From positions 1-21,886 of the forward strand of contig JAEWMV010000179.1 in assembly GCA_023393045.1 (NCBI GenBank): a DNA stretch of 21,886 bases. Reading direction: 5' to 3'. This document shows, in pieces, positions 1 through 7,160 of the stretch (positions are counted from its first letter, which is position 1; each line of letters opens with the position of its first letter). This DNA comes from Bacillota bacterium. Lineage in GTDB: Bacteria; Bacillota; Clostridia; Christensenellales; CAG-138. The notes under the pieces are model-generated. The model was not told the origin of the DNA. It searched no databases and worked only from the letters and a program-made list of their open reading frames with translations. The translations under genes were made by a program, and so were the position numbers.

Positions 1-35
1 AGTCGTGCGCCTTAGACCAGCTCAGCCATCTCTCC
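1..35 (-). tRNA. Partial class II tRNA, probably tRNA-Ser (5' part only)
   Basis: Read on the minus strand from base 35 down to base 1, the sequence gives acceptor 5' strand GGAGAGA, T8, G9, a D-arm with A14, G15 and the GG pair in the loop, and AAGGC closing the D-stem. It then gives a 27-31 strand CACGA followed by CT (positions 32-33). The window ends just before the anticodon, so identity is inferred. A GGAGAGA start with a GCACGACT anticodon-arm entry is what I remember of clostridial tRNA-Ser, most likely the GGA isoacceptor. tRNA-Leu is the alternative but usually starts with GC. The variable arm and 3' end are outside the window. Confidence 0.8.
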
Positions 36-67
36 GCGGCGCCGCTCGCAAAAAATCGCGCTTAGTT

Positions 68-96
68 ATGATACATCATTTCGGCTTTCTTTGCAA
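68..96 (-). promoter_or_regulatory. Sigma-A type promoter for the tRNA
   Basis: On the minus strand, TTGCAA (96-91) and TATCAT (73-68) are separated by exactly 17 nt, and transcription would start near base 61, about 26 nt before the mature tRNA 5' end. The spacing and position fit a stable-RNA promoter. Confidence 0.6.
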
Positions 97-163
97 GATA
101 AAAACTCCTGCGGTAAACGAAATGTAAATGTTTGGCGCATGTAATGCAATGCGTTGGCTTATC

Positions 164-172
164 TGTTAAAAT
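164..172 (+). promoter_or_regulatory. Extended -10 promoter candidate for the popT operon
   Basis: TGT directly followed by TAAAAT (167-172) matches an extended -10 element. I see no good -35 box at 17 nt. It lies 38 nt ahead of the chosen popT start and is the best promoter-like sequence in the tRNA-popT gap (36-209), where I see no other gene. Confidence 0.4.
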
Positions 173-209
173 AATCCCGTGTGCGGCGCAGGGTCGCCAA
201 GGAGGTCGG

Positions 210-1088
210 ATGAATAAAGCCGGGAGTTTCTTCATAAGGCTGGTCAAGGGCATCGTCATCGGCATCGCGGCGATTTTGCCCGGCGCAAGCGGCGGCGTAC
301 TCGCCGTGGCGATGGGGGTCTACCATCCCGTGCTGGACGCAACGACCAAGATTTTCAAGGCTTTTCGGCGGGGCGTTGCCTTTTTGCTCCCCTTGGGCAT
401 CGGCGGGTTGATCGGCCTTCTGGGCACCAGCCGCGTGGTGGAGTACCTCATGCTCAACTTCAAGCGGGAGGTCATGTGGGCGCTCATCGGCATGGTGCTG
501 GGCGGCGTCCCCTCGCTGATACGGGAGGCCAACGAGCGCGGCTTTAAAAAACGCTACCTCTTCGGCGCGCTCATCGGCGCGGCGCTCATCGGTTCCATCG
601 CCATCGCGCAGGAGTTCGCGGGCGGCGGGGAAGCGCTTCCCCTCAACGGCTGGACGGCGGCGCTCGCGGGCGCGCTCATCGGCATCGGCATGGTGATACC
701 GGGCATCAGCACGTCGTTCATATTAATGTATCTTGGCGTGTACGAGCCGTTCCTCGCGGCCTTCAACCGCTTTGACATCGGGATTTTAGTTTGCGCGGGA
801 CTGGGCGCGTTCGGGGTCATCGCGCTGCTTGTCGCGCTGGTCAAACGCCTGTTCGACAGGCATCACGGCTATGCTTATTACGGCGCGCTGGGGCTACTCT
901 CGGTGTCCGTCGTGCTGATCTTCCCGGGCTTTGGCACGGGACTGGAACTGCTGCTCGACGCCGCGCTCATGGCGGCCTGCTTCGTTGCGACTTTCTTCCT
1001 CTGCAGGCTTTCGCAGGAGCCGTCCATCACCGACGACCTTGTCGCGGTGAAGGATGAACTTCAAAAGGGCGGCGGGGGAGCGGACTAA
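210..1088 (+). CDS. popT: DUF368 family membrane protein, undecaprenyl-phosphate translocase (PopT)
   Basis: This is a 292-residue polytopic membrane protein with the paired, repeated signatures of DUF368: ILPGASGGVLAVAMGVY near the N-terminus and VIPGISTSFILMYLGVYEP around the middle. Such an internal duplication is common in transporters. DUF368 proteins were characterised as PopT, which return the carrier lipid undecaprenyl phosphate from the outer to the inner leaflet for reuse in peptidoglycan and other surface polymer synthesis. The start at 210 is chosen because GGAGG lies just upstream. The frame is open back to 132, but those 26 codons have no ribosome binding site. The gene is followed after 44 nt by a cell-wall L,D-transpeptidase, consistent with an envelope role. 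The family call is secure; the biochemical role is by homology. Confidence 0.9.
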   Translation: MNKAGSFFIRLVKGIVIGIAAILPGASGGVLAVAMGVYHPVLDATTKIFKAFRRGVAFLLPLGIGGLIGLLGTSRVVEYLMLNFKREVMWALIGMVLGGVPSLIREANERGFKKRYLFGALIGAALIGSIAIAQEFAGGGEALPLNGWTAALAGALIGIGMVIPGISTSFILMYLGVYEPFLAAFNRFDIGILVCAGLGAFGVIALLVALVKRLFDRHHGYAYYGALGLLSVSVVLIFPGFGTGLELLLDAALMAACFVATFFLCRLSQEPSITDDLVAVKDELQKGGGGAD

Positions 1089-1132
1089 GGCAAAGGGCCC
1101 ATCGGGCAATCAATCCAAAGGAGGGGTGAACC

Positions 1133-2245
1133 ATGTTAAGAAGAATCTTCGCACTCGCGCTGGCGCTCGCTTTGAGCCTGGCGCTGCTGCCGGGCATAGC
1201 CTCAGCGCAGGTGCTTTCCGGCTGGAACAGCAAGGTGGATTATGAGAACACCGACCCGGGCAAATACGTGCTCGAGGTGGACCTCATCAATCAGGTCATC
1301 ACGGTGTACGAGGGCGCGATAGGCGGCACAATCGTGCTGCAAAGCCTGTGCACCACCGGCAATGAGGAGTTTGCCACTGGCACGGGCACCTTCAAAATGG
1401 GGGAACTCAAGGAGCGCTTCGGCTACTTCGTGGCTTTCGGGCAGTACGCGCAGTACTGGTCGCAGGTGGTGCGCGGCGTGTACATCCATTCCGTGATGTA
1501 CAATTCAAAGAAGCTCACGAGCATGTCCAAATCGGCGTATCGCGACCTTGGCAAAAACGTTTCCCACGGGTGCATACGGGTGCTGCCTGAGGTTGCGCAG
1601 TGGATCTTCTACAACTGTCCGCCGGGAACGGTGTGTAAAATCGTCAAGAATGCGAAGAACGACGCGCTCGTATCCGCAATCAAAAAAACGATTCCCTCTT
1701 ATGATAAATACGTGCAGCCCACGGACGCCAAGGCCGATCCCCGCGAGGTGCCCGCGCTGATCCGTTTTGACAACACGCCCCTTCGCACGGGCTTCTCCGC
1801 CTCCAGGGATACGACCATAGAAAAGCTTCGCGCGGGGAACAAGGTGATTCTGCTCCAGATCGGCCCCGAATGGTGCAAGGTGCGCACCGAAAAGGGCACG
1901 CTCGGCTACGTCAAATCGCAGTACCTCATCGCCTATCCGGACGCGGAGAACACCGTTTCCACCTACTACGCGGCCAAGAGCCGGACCTATGTGTATCAAA
2001 AGGCCAGCACAAGCGCAAAGACCCTCATGCGCATCCCCTCGGGCGAGACGGTCGACGTGCAGTACAAGGTCAACGATTCCTGGTGGTACGGCAGCTACAA
2101 CGGCGTTTCGGGCTATCTTCGCATGAAGTATGTAAATGCTGTGACGACGTATGTTTACCCCGTGCCCGACGAGGCCAACTTCTATGCGGGCGGGACCGCG
2201 CCGCAGCCCACGTCCACGCCGTCCACGGGCCTTACGCTCCATTGA
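1133..2245 (+). CDS. Secreted L,D-transpeptidase (YkuD domain) with two C-terminal SH3 domains
   Basis: This is a 370-residue exported protein. An N-terminal signal peptide with an Ala/Leu-rich core ends near ASA-Q at residue 26. A YkuD catalytic domain follows (about residues 44-165) with conserved His119 in YIHS and the active-site motif SHGCIR (Cys147, Arg149). Two SH3-type repeats (about 200-255 and 265-330) probably bind cell wall, and a Pro/Thr-rich tail ends the protein. YkuD enzymes form 3-3 peptidoglycan crosslinks or attach proteins to the wall, with a cysteine nucleophile. An AAAGGAGG site precedes ATG 1133. The gene lies between popT and an M1-type peptidase, making a plausible three-gene envelope operon. 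The gap between His119 and the SHGC motif is longer than in the shortest YkuD proteins, but I believe this spacing also occurs in clostridial members. Confidence 0.9.
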   Translation: MLRRIFALALALALSLALLPGIASAQVLSGWNSKVDYENTDPGKYVLEVDLINQVITVYEGAIGGTIVLQSLCTTGNEEFATGTGTFKMGELKERFGYFVAFGQYAQYWSQVVRGVYIHSVMYNSKKLTSMSKSAYRDLGKNVSHGCIRVLPEVAQWIFYNCPPGTVCKIVKNAKNDALVSAIKKTIPSYDKYVQPTDAKADPREVPALIRFDNTPLRTGFSASRDTTIEKLRAGNKVILLQIGPEWCKVRTEKGTLGYVKSQYLIAYPDAENTVSTYYAAKSRTYVYQKASTSAKTLMRIPSGETVDVQYKVNDSWWYGSYNGVSGYLRMKYVNAVTTYVYPVPDEANFYAGGTAPQPTSTPSTGLTLH

Positions 2246-2260
2246 CGCAGAGGCGGAGGG

Positions 2261-2299
2261 ATGGATAGCGCCAAAGAGGAAGATAGCTTAGGCATATGA
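2261..2299 (+). CDS. Possible 12-codon upstream ORF coupled to the M1 peptidase gene
   Basis: The frame ATG 2261 to TGA 2297-2299 encodes MDSAKEEDSLGI. Its stop overlaps the peptidase start in an ATGA arrangement (2296-2299), and a purine-rich GAGGCGGAGGG run sits directly in front of it. The peptidase start itself has only a distant GAGGAA. This suggests translational coupling through a mini-ORF, but so short a frame can arise by chance and the upstream purines are very close to the ATG. Confidence 0.3.
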   Translation: MDSAKEEDSLGI

Positions 2300-3861
2300 A
2301 ATTAAGGGGCCGCAGAAAAAGACGCATCAGGTTCATTGCCGTTTCCATCGCTGCCGCGGTGCTGCTTGCCGCGGCGGCGTATGCGTATTTCGGCACGGAG
2401 CTTTTCCGTCCGGCCTCCCCCTCGTTCACGCCCGAACCCACGCCCAACTGGGACGCGCCCGTTCCCACGCCGGGGGAAACATCGCCCGCGCCGGAGGAAA
2501 CGCCGCCCGTATCCCCTTCGCCGGATGAAACGGAAGCGTCTGTCCGGGAGCCGCTCACACGCAGCCTCTATGAGGTCGCGCTCACCGTTTTTGCGAATGA
2601 ACAGCAGCCCTATCTCAAGGGCTCGATGCGCTTAACCTATGTCAATGACAGCAAAGATACCCTCTATGAGGTCAAGCTGCGCCTGTATCCCAACGACGTA
2701 AGCCCCGGCTGCATGAGCGTTTCCGACGTCGCCTGCGAGGACGAGGCCGCCTTCTATACCTTGGAAGGGGAAAATAAGAGCCTGCTCAACATACGCCTGA
2801 CGGACGAGGTCGCGCCGGGCGGCATGGCGGAAGTGTTCCTCAACTTCAACATTGCCCTCGTGCGCACGGGCAACCGCTTCGGCGTCAATTCCACGGGCAT
2901 CATGCTCGGAAACGCTTTGCCCATCGCCGCGGTGTATGAAAACGGCGCGTGGCGCGCGGACGCGTATTCCGGCGTGGGGGACGCTTTCTACAGCGCCTGC
3001 GCGGATTACCGCGTGGCGGTGAACGTGCCCGCAAACTGGCGGCTTGCGCATACGGGCAGCCTTATCGAGCAGACGAACGAAGACGGCGTTTCCACATGGT
3101 ATATCGCGGCGGCCAACGTGCGGGAATTCGCGATGGCGCTCATGAACGAACCCTCGGTAGATATGCGCTGGACGGATGAGGATGTCGCGATACGCGCCTA
3201 TGGCACCAACCGCTACCACGCCATGCACGCGGCGGACGCGGCGCTCGCCGCGCTCAACTATTTTAACGAAAAGATCGGTTCGTACCCCTACGACACCTTC
3301 TATGTGGTGCCCTTCGACATGAGCGGGGGCATGGAGTATCCGGGACTCGTGATGGTCTGTGCGGACTATCTGCGCGACGAGGAGCTCACCGAGGCCGCGC
3401 TCGTGATCGGCCATGAGACGGCGCACCAGTGGTTTTATGGCGTCGTGGGCAGCGACCAGATCAACGCGCCCTGGCTCGACGAGTCGCTGGTGGAATATCT
3501 GGGCTTTGATTTCCTCCGCTCCTATCTCGGCGAGAAGAAGGCGGATAAAATGCGGGACGAACGCTTTGCCGCGCTGACCAATTACAATAGAGCGATACGC
3601 ATCGACGCATCGCTCTATGAGTTTCCCGACAAGGACTACTTCTATGTGGTGTACGCCTGCGGATACCGGCTCTATGACGAGCTTTATAACAAGCTCGGCC
3701 CAAGTGCGTTCTATGGGGCGCTTTCCACCTACTTCAACGCGCACAGCTTTGCCATAGCCGGCAAGGAGGATATCATCGCCGCCTTCTCGGAGGCGGCGGG
3801 GGAGGATCTGTCGGACTGGTTCGAGCAGAGGCTTGCCGTCGCGCCCGGCGCGGCGTCATAG
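2296..3861 (+). CDS. Membrane-anchored M1-type (gluzincin) zinc metallopeptidase
   Basis: This 521-residue protein has a basic N-terminus, one membrane segment (about residues 12-32) and a Pro/Thr/Glu-rich linker (about 37-75), followed by an extracellular domain. Zinc-site residues are clear: HETAH (His373, Glu374, His377), then exactly 18 residues, then Glu396 in LDESLVEYL. This is the HEXXH-x18-E signature of the M1 aminopeptidase family. The exopeptidase motif GAMEN appears as GGMEY (344-348). The membrane anchor predicts action on peptides or proteins at the cell surface; the substrate is unknown. It is the last gene of the popT-transpeptidase group, 50 nt after the transpeptidase stop. 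Its stop overlaps the convergent small gene by 6 nt, with no terminator visible between them. Confidence 0.88.
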   Translation: MKLRGRRKRRIRFIAVSIAAAVLLAAAAYAYFGTELFRPASPSFTPEPTPNWDAPVPTPGETSPAPEETPPVSPSPDETEASVREPLTRSLYEVALTVFANEQQPYLKGSMRLTYVNDSKDTLYEVKLRLYPNDVSPGCMSVSDVACEDEAAFYTLEGENKSLLNIRLTDEVAPGGMAEVFLNFNIALVRTGNRFGVNSTGIMLGNALPIAAVYENGAWRADAYSGVGDAFYSACADYRVAVNVPANWRLAHTGSLIEQTNEDGVSTWYIAAANVREFAMALMNEPSVDMRWTDEDVAIRAYGTNRYHAMHAADAALAALNYFNEKIGSYPYDTFYVVPFDMSGGMEYPGLVMVCADYLRDEELTEAALVIGHETAHQWFYGVVGSDQINAPWLDESLVEYLGFDFLRSYLGEKKADKMRDERFAALTNYNRAIRIDASLYEFPDKDYFYVVYACGYRLYDELYNKLGPSAFYGALSTYFNAHSFAIAGKEDIIAAFSEAAGEDLSDWFEQRLAVAPGAAS

Positions 3862-3999
3862 ATCGTCCGCGTCCTGCACGGGCGCCTCGTCGTTTTCGCC
3901 GGTTCCGGTGTAGCTCCCCAGCACGTCGGAGGGAATCTCCCCTCTGCCCTGGCGTCTCATGGCCTCAAAGGCCTTTTTTGTTTTGGTTTTCTTCTTCAA
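3856..3999 (-). CDS. Small conserved-looking 47-aa protein ending PVQDADDL
   Basis: A minus-strand frame starts at TTG 3999, preceded by AAGGGCGGTGA (a near-consensus ribosome binding site, 5 nt away), and ends at TGA 3858-3856. The product has a Lys-rich N-terminus (MKKKTKTKKAFEAMRRQGRG), then IPSDVLGSYTGTGEND and EAPVQDADDL. From memory, very similar SDV-GSYTGT...PVQDADDL proteins of 45-60 residues are widespread in Clostridia without a known function; I could not search. An internal ATG at codon 14 would give a 34-residue form, but the Lys-rich stretch looks genuine. It follows the AI-2E-family gene by 74 nt on the same strand, so it may be the last gene of that operon, and it overlaps the end of the M1 peptidase gene. 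Confidence 0.7.
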   Translation of the reverse strand: MKKKTKTKKAFEAMRRQGRGEIPSDVLGSYTGTGENDEAPVQDADDL

Positions 4000-4073
4000 A
4001 AAAATCACCGCCCTTCGCAATTAGCTTGCTCCTTCGGGCGGCGCGCTATGCGGTGATCAGCCTTGTGCTGTCC

Positions 4074-5276
4074 TCACGGCTCAGTCATGCTCTTGATTTC
4101 GTCCTCGGTAGGCGGCGTGTTGCGCATGCCTTTTTCATAACGTTTGTCTTCCACGCGGCGGTTGACCCATTCGGAAACAAGCGTATAGAGCACCGCCATG
4201 ATAGGCACGCAAAGTATCACGCCCACCACGCCGAAAAGCCCGCCGCCCAATATGACCGCAATCATTACCCATATGCCGGAAAGGCCCACTGCGCGCCCCA
4301 CCACGCGGGGATAGACGAGGTTGTTGTCGATCTGCTGCACGGTGATCACGGCGAGGGCGAACCACAGCGCCTGCGGCGGATTGGTGACGAAGATGATCAG
4401 CGCGCCCAGCGCACCGGAAAACCAGGGCCCGAGTATGGGGATCATCTGTGTCATGCCCACAAGCACGCTTATTAAAACCGGGAAGGGGAAGCCGAAGATC
4501 AGCATCATGATATAGGTCATAATCCCCAGTATGGTGCAGTCCGTGATCATGCCGAAAAAGTAGTCGTGCAGCGACTTATTGGTGCGCGCGCACACATCCA
4601 TGATGCGCGTGGCGCGCTCTTCGCTGAAGGCGGCCACGACGAATTTTTTGCAGCCGAAAATGAGCTTCTCTTTATTATAAAGCGCATAGAAGCCAATGAT
4701 GAAGGCGATGAAAAAGTCCACCACGAAGCCGAGCACGCCGATGGTCGCCTTGAGTATGGTACTCACCGCGGTTTTTAAAAACTCGTCGAAGCCGCTTAAA
4801 AGCTCCGCGGCGAAAGCTTGTATCTTCTGCTCCGTTTCGGGCGAAAGGTTGACGCGCTCCCACAGGTCGTTCGCCCAGACGGTAAGCGAGCCGACGTACC
4901 CGTCAAAACCGTCCGCAAGCGAGACGACGCTCTCTGCCATGCGCGGTATGATGAGCGTGAGGAAGAGCGCGAGTATCCCCACGATCAAAAGGAAGGAGAG
5001 CAGCACGCAGACCATGCGGCGCAGCTTCGCCTGCTTCCACTTGTAAAACACGCGCCGCTCGAGAAAGCTCAGCGGCATGTTGGCGAGGAAGGCGAGCACG
5101 ATGCCGAGGAAAAGCGGCTCGAGTATGTGAAGGAAGCGGCTGACGGCGCTCATCACCGTGCTGAGATGTTCGAGGCAGACGTAAAGGGCAACCCCGAAGG
5201 CCACCACCAGCAGGATGCGCCTGGAGTTGCTCCAAATCTCGTTGAACTTCTTTTTTCCGTTTTCGTTTTCCTGCAT
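4074..5276 (-). CDS. AI-2E family transporter (UPF0118 permease)
   Basis: This 400-residue polytopic membrane protein has the layout of the AI-2E/UPF0118 family: a hydrophobic N-terminal pair of helices, a long amphipathic middle segment (VSLADGFDGYVGSLTVWAND), and a C-terminal set with the family-like stretch TQMIPILGPWFSGALGALI and then QIDNNLVYPRVVGRAVGLS. Members are implicated in export of small molecules or in Na+/H+ exchange; the substrate here cannot be told. ATG 5276 lies one base after the uridine kinase stop (5280-5278), with a GGGGGT run upstream, so translation is probably coupled. The tail is charged and ends EDEIKSMTEP. Confidence 0.88.
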   Translation of the reverse strand: MQENENGKKKFNEIWSNSRRILLVVAFGVALYVCLEHLSTVMSAVSRFLHILEPLFLGIVLAFLANMPLSFLERRVFYKWKQAKLRRMVCVLLSFLLIVGILALFLTLIIPRMAESVVSLADGFDGYVGSLTVWANDLWERVNLSPETEQKIQAFAAELLSGFDEFLKTAVSTILKATIGVLGFVVDFFIAFIIGFYALYNKEKLIFGCKKFVVAAFSEERATRIMDVCARTNKSLHDYFFGMITDCTILGIMTYIMMLIFGFPFPVLISVLVGMTQMIPILGPWFSGALGALIIFVTNPPQALWFALAVITVQQIDNNLVYPRVVGRAVGLSGIWVMIAVILGGGLFGVVGVILCVPIMAVLYTLVSEWVNRRVEDKRYEKGMRNTPPTEDEIKSMTEP

Positions 5277-5277
5277 G

Positions 5278-5934
5278 TTAAACCCCCGGCATGTGGCTGT
5301 CGCCGTTATGCTCCCGCTCGAACTTTTCAGCGAGGAGCTTGGCGGAAAGGTAGGTGCATATGGCGTCTATCGCGCAGCGGTTCTTCCCCCCGCGCATGAT
5401 GGCAAAATCCGCGTCGTTGATATACTTGCTGATGTATTGCTCATACATGGGCTTGACCGTCGCAAGGTACTGCTCCGCGATGTTCTCGATGGAGCGGCCG
5501 CGCGCGCGTATGTCGCGTTTGATGCGGCGCAAAAGGCAGATGTCCTTGTCCACATGCATGTATACCTTGAGGCTCATCGCGCGGTTGAGGCGCACATCGC
5601 GGAACATGTGGATGCCCTCGAGGATGAGCACATCCGGCGGCCATATCGGCTCGTTTGTATCCGCGCGCAGGTGGTTGGCGTAATCATAGCCCTTGCGCGT
5701 GATGGCGCGGCCTTCCACGAGCGCGGTCACGTCCAGCATCAGTTCGTCGTAATCGAAGGCGTCCGGCTCGTCGTAATTGATGTGGACGCGTTCTTCAAAG
5801 GGCAGCTCGCTGTGGTTTTTGTAATAGCAGTCCTGCCCGATGGTGACGGTCTCGCAGGTGAGGGAATCGGAAATCTCCCGGGCCAGGGTGCTCTTGCCGC
5901 TTCCGCTCGCGCCGCAGATGCCTACGATTATCAT
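5278..5934 (-). CDS. udk: Uridine kinase
   Basis: This 218-residue P-loop NTPase of the uridine kinase family phosphorylates uridine and cytidine with ATP or GTP in the pyrimidine salvage pathway. Visible features are Walker A GASGSGKST (residues 8-16), the QDCYYKN segment after beta-2, NYDEPDAFDYDEL (nucleoside site region), DVLILEGIH (Walker B-like) and the lid segment RRIKRDIRARGRSIENI. Length matches bacterial Udk (about 210). AAAGGAG lies upstream but 11 nt away. It sits between the Usp-like gene and the AI-2E-family permease, one base from the latter. Some clostridial family members have diverged, so the exact nucleoside preference is inferred. Confidence 0.9.
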   Translation of the reverse strand: MIIVGICGASGSGKSTLAREISDSLTCETVTIGQDCYYKNHSELPFEERVHINYDEPDAFDYDELMLDVTALVEGRAITRKGYDYANHLRADTNEPIWPPDVLILEGIHMFRDVRLNRAMSLKVYMHVDKDICLLRRIKRDIRARGRSIENIAEQYLATVKPMYEQYISKYINDADFAIMRGGKNRCAIDAICTYLSAKLLAEKFEREHNGDSHMPGV

Positions 5935-5973
5935 GCCTTGCGCTTCTCCTTTGTATGCTATGCGTCGGGGCGT

Positions 5974-6378
5974 TCAGGATGTGGACACCACGTCGAAGCT
6001 CACGCCCGGCAGCCTTCGCTGCAGCCGCATGGCGATGTGGTCCTTGCGCGTCATGCCGGAAGCGCCCTCGCCGAGGATAATCACATCCACGTCGTGCTCG
6101 AGCGCGTAGTTCACGAGCGCGTCGTCCACGTTTTCGGCGCGAAGCAGGGATAAATCCGCGCCCGCGAGCTGGGACGCGGTGAAAAGATACTCGATCGCGT
6201 CCGACTCGTAATCCGCGTTCATGAATTTGCGGCCCGTTTCCACACAGTGCACCACGTGCAGCCGCGCGTTGCCCCCCGCTTCGGCCGCGCGCTCCGTCCC
6301 GCGCGCCATGAGCCGGTCGCAGGAGCGCTGGTTCGTGACGCATACCATGATGTCAGTGATGTTCTTTGCCTTTTTCAT
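5974..6378 (-). CDS. Universal stress protein (Usp)-like domain protein
   Basis: This is a 134-residue single-domain cytoplasmic protein. It opens with a beta strand (DIMVCVTNQRSC) and ends with VDVIILGEGASGMTRKDHIAMRLQRRLPGVSFDVVS. That ending resembles the last third of Usp domains, especially the KdpD-associated type (GxS...RLLRRLPG), where the Gly-rich stretch contacts nucleotide. ATG 6378 lies inside the end of the LOG gene (26-nt overlap), so it is probably translated by coupled reinitiation. An internal ATG at codon 11 is an alternative start. The function is not known; a nucleotide-binding or regulatory role is inference. Confidence 0.75.
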   Translation of the reverse strand: MKKAKNITDIMVCVTNQRSCDRLMARGTERAAEAGGNARLHVVHCVETGRKFMNADYESDAIEYLFTASQLAGADLSLLRAENVDDALVNYALEHDVDVIILGEGASGMTRKDHIAMRLQRRLPGVSFDVVSTS

Positions 6379-6961
6379 AATTGTCTATCGCATCCCTTAT
6401 CTTGTCGGGCAGTTGCGGGGTGGTGAAGCGCAGGAGCTTTCCTATCGCTTCCTCTGGCGTGTTCGCGCTCGCGAACAGGGAGAGGCAAACTTCATCCATA
6501 AAGCCGCGCGCCACGAAGGTGTTGAGCTGACAAAGCAGCTCGTCGTAAAAGCCTTCGGTGTTAAGCAGCACCACGGGGGAGGAAAGGTAGCCCAGCTGGT
6601 TGAGCGTCAAAACCTCCATGAGCTCCTCCAGCGTGCCCATGCCGCCCGGCAGCGCGACGTACGCGTCGCTGATGCGCTCCATGGTGGCCTTGCGCTCGTG
6701 CATGTCGGCGGTGACGATGAGCGCGTCGCATTCCTCATAGGCGATGCCCGGCACGTTGAGCTTTTTGGGAATCACGCCCGTCACGCATCCGCCCGCGCCC
6801 TTCACGCCCCGCGCGCACGCGCCCATGAGCCCCGTGCGCCCGCCGCCGAACACCAGCTCGAAGCCGTTTTGCGCGAACAGAGTGCCCAACTCAAAAGCTG
6901 CGTCCGTGTAAACCCGGTCCAGCGTGGCCGACGAGGCCGCGAAAATGCAAATCCGGCGCAT
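6353..6961 (-). CDS. LOG family / TIGR00730 Rossmann-fold protein (nucleotide phosphoribohydrolase)
   Basis: This 202-residue protein has the LOG family marks: N-terminal CIFAASSA, GGGRTGLMG, an ERKATM stretch and the signature PGGMGTLEELMEVLT (PGGxGTxxE). Family members hydrolyse the N-glycosidic bond of nucleoside monophosphates; plant and bacterial LOG enzymes activate cytokinins this way, and bacterial relatives also act on AMP or pyrimidine nucleotides. ATG 6961 is chosen because AGGGGGGG precedes it directly and the family begins here; an upstream open extension has no site and no homology. It is the first gene of a minus-strand operon with Usp-like, udk and the AI-2E-family permease, which suggests a nucleotide theme. 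Confidence 0.9.
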   Translation of the reverse strand: MRRICIFAASSATLDRVYTDAAFELGTLFAQNGFELVFGGGRTGLMGACARGVKGAGGCVTGVIPKKLNVPGIAYEECDALIVTADMHERKATMERISDAYVALPGGMGTLEELMEVLTLNQLGYLSSPVVLLNTEGFYDELLCQLNTFVARGFMDEVCLSLFASANTPEEAIGKLLRFTTPQLPDKIRDAIDNYEKGKEHH

Positions 6962-6994
6962 TGCCCCCCCTGTTTGGAAGTTTCGATTCATTTC

Positions 6995-7000
6995 ATTATA
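6995..7000 (-). promoter_or_regulatory. -10 element for the LOG operon
   Basis: A perfect TATAAT lies on the minus strand, 33 nt upstream of the LOG start codon. The -35 region at 17 nt (TTTCTT) is poor. An inverted repeat, TTCCAT-CGC-ATGGAA at 7005-7019, sits in the spacer and could be an operator. Confidence 0.55.
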
Positions 7001-7061
7001 ACATTTCCATCGCATGGAAGAAATACGCATTTTTCCGCGCCGCGCGATTTCGCCGCCTTCG

Positions 7062-7090
7062 TTGCGCGGCGGGGCAAGTTGGACTATACT
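7062..7090 (+). promoter_or_regulatory. Sigma-A promoter for the AlkZ-related gene
   Basis: TTGCGC (7062-7067) and TATACT (7085-7090) are separated by exactly 17 nt, 70 nt ahead of the start codon at 7161. It is divergent from the LOG promoter. Confidence 0.55.
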
Positions 7091-7160
7091 TGAAAGGGAA
7101 AGCGGCGGGGAGCGAAGCATCGCGCGATCGCCGCCGTCAAGGCGCAGGAAAGGACGGGGT

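Noticed and set aside
2632..3744. A 370-codon minus-strand open frame opposite the M1 peptidase
   Set aside because: It shadows the peptidase with HEXXH-x18-E; its translation has no recognisable domain and no ribosome binding site.
4000..4073. CCGCCC/GGGCGG pairing near the small-protein gene as a terminator of the AI-2E gene
   Set aside because: The stem is short, the loop is over 20 nt, and no U-tract follows on the minus strand.
5215..6153. A 312-codon plus-strand open frame opposite udk and the Usp-like gene
   Set aside because: It spans several real minus-strand genes and has no domain of its own.
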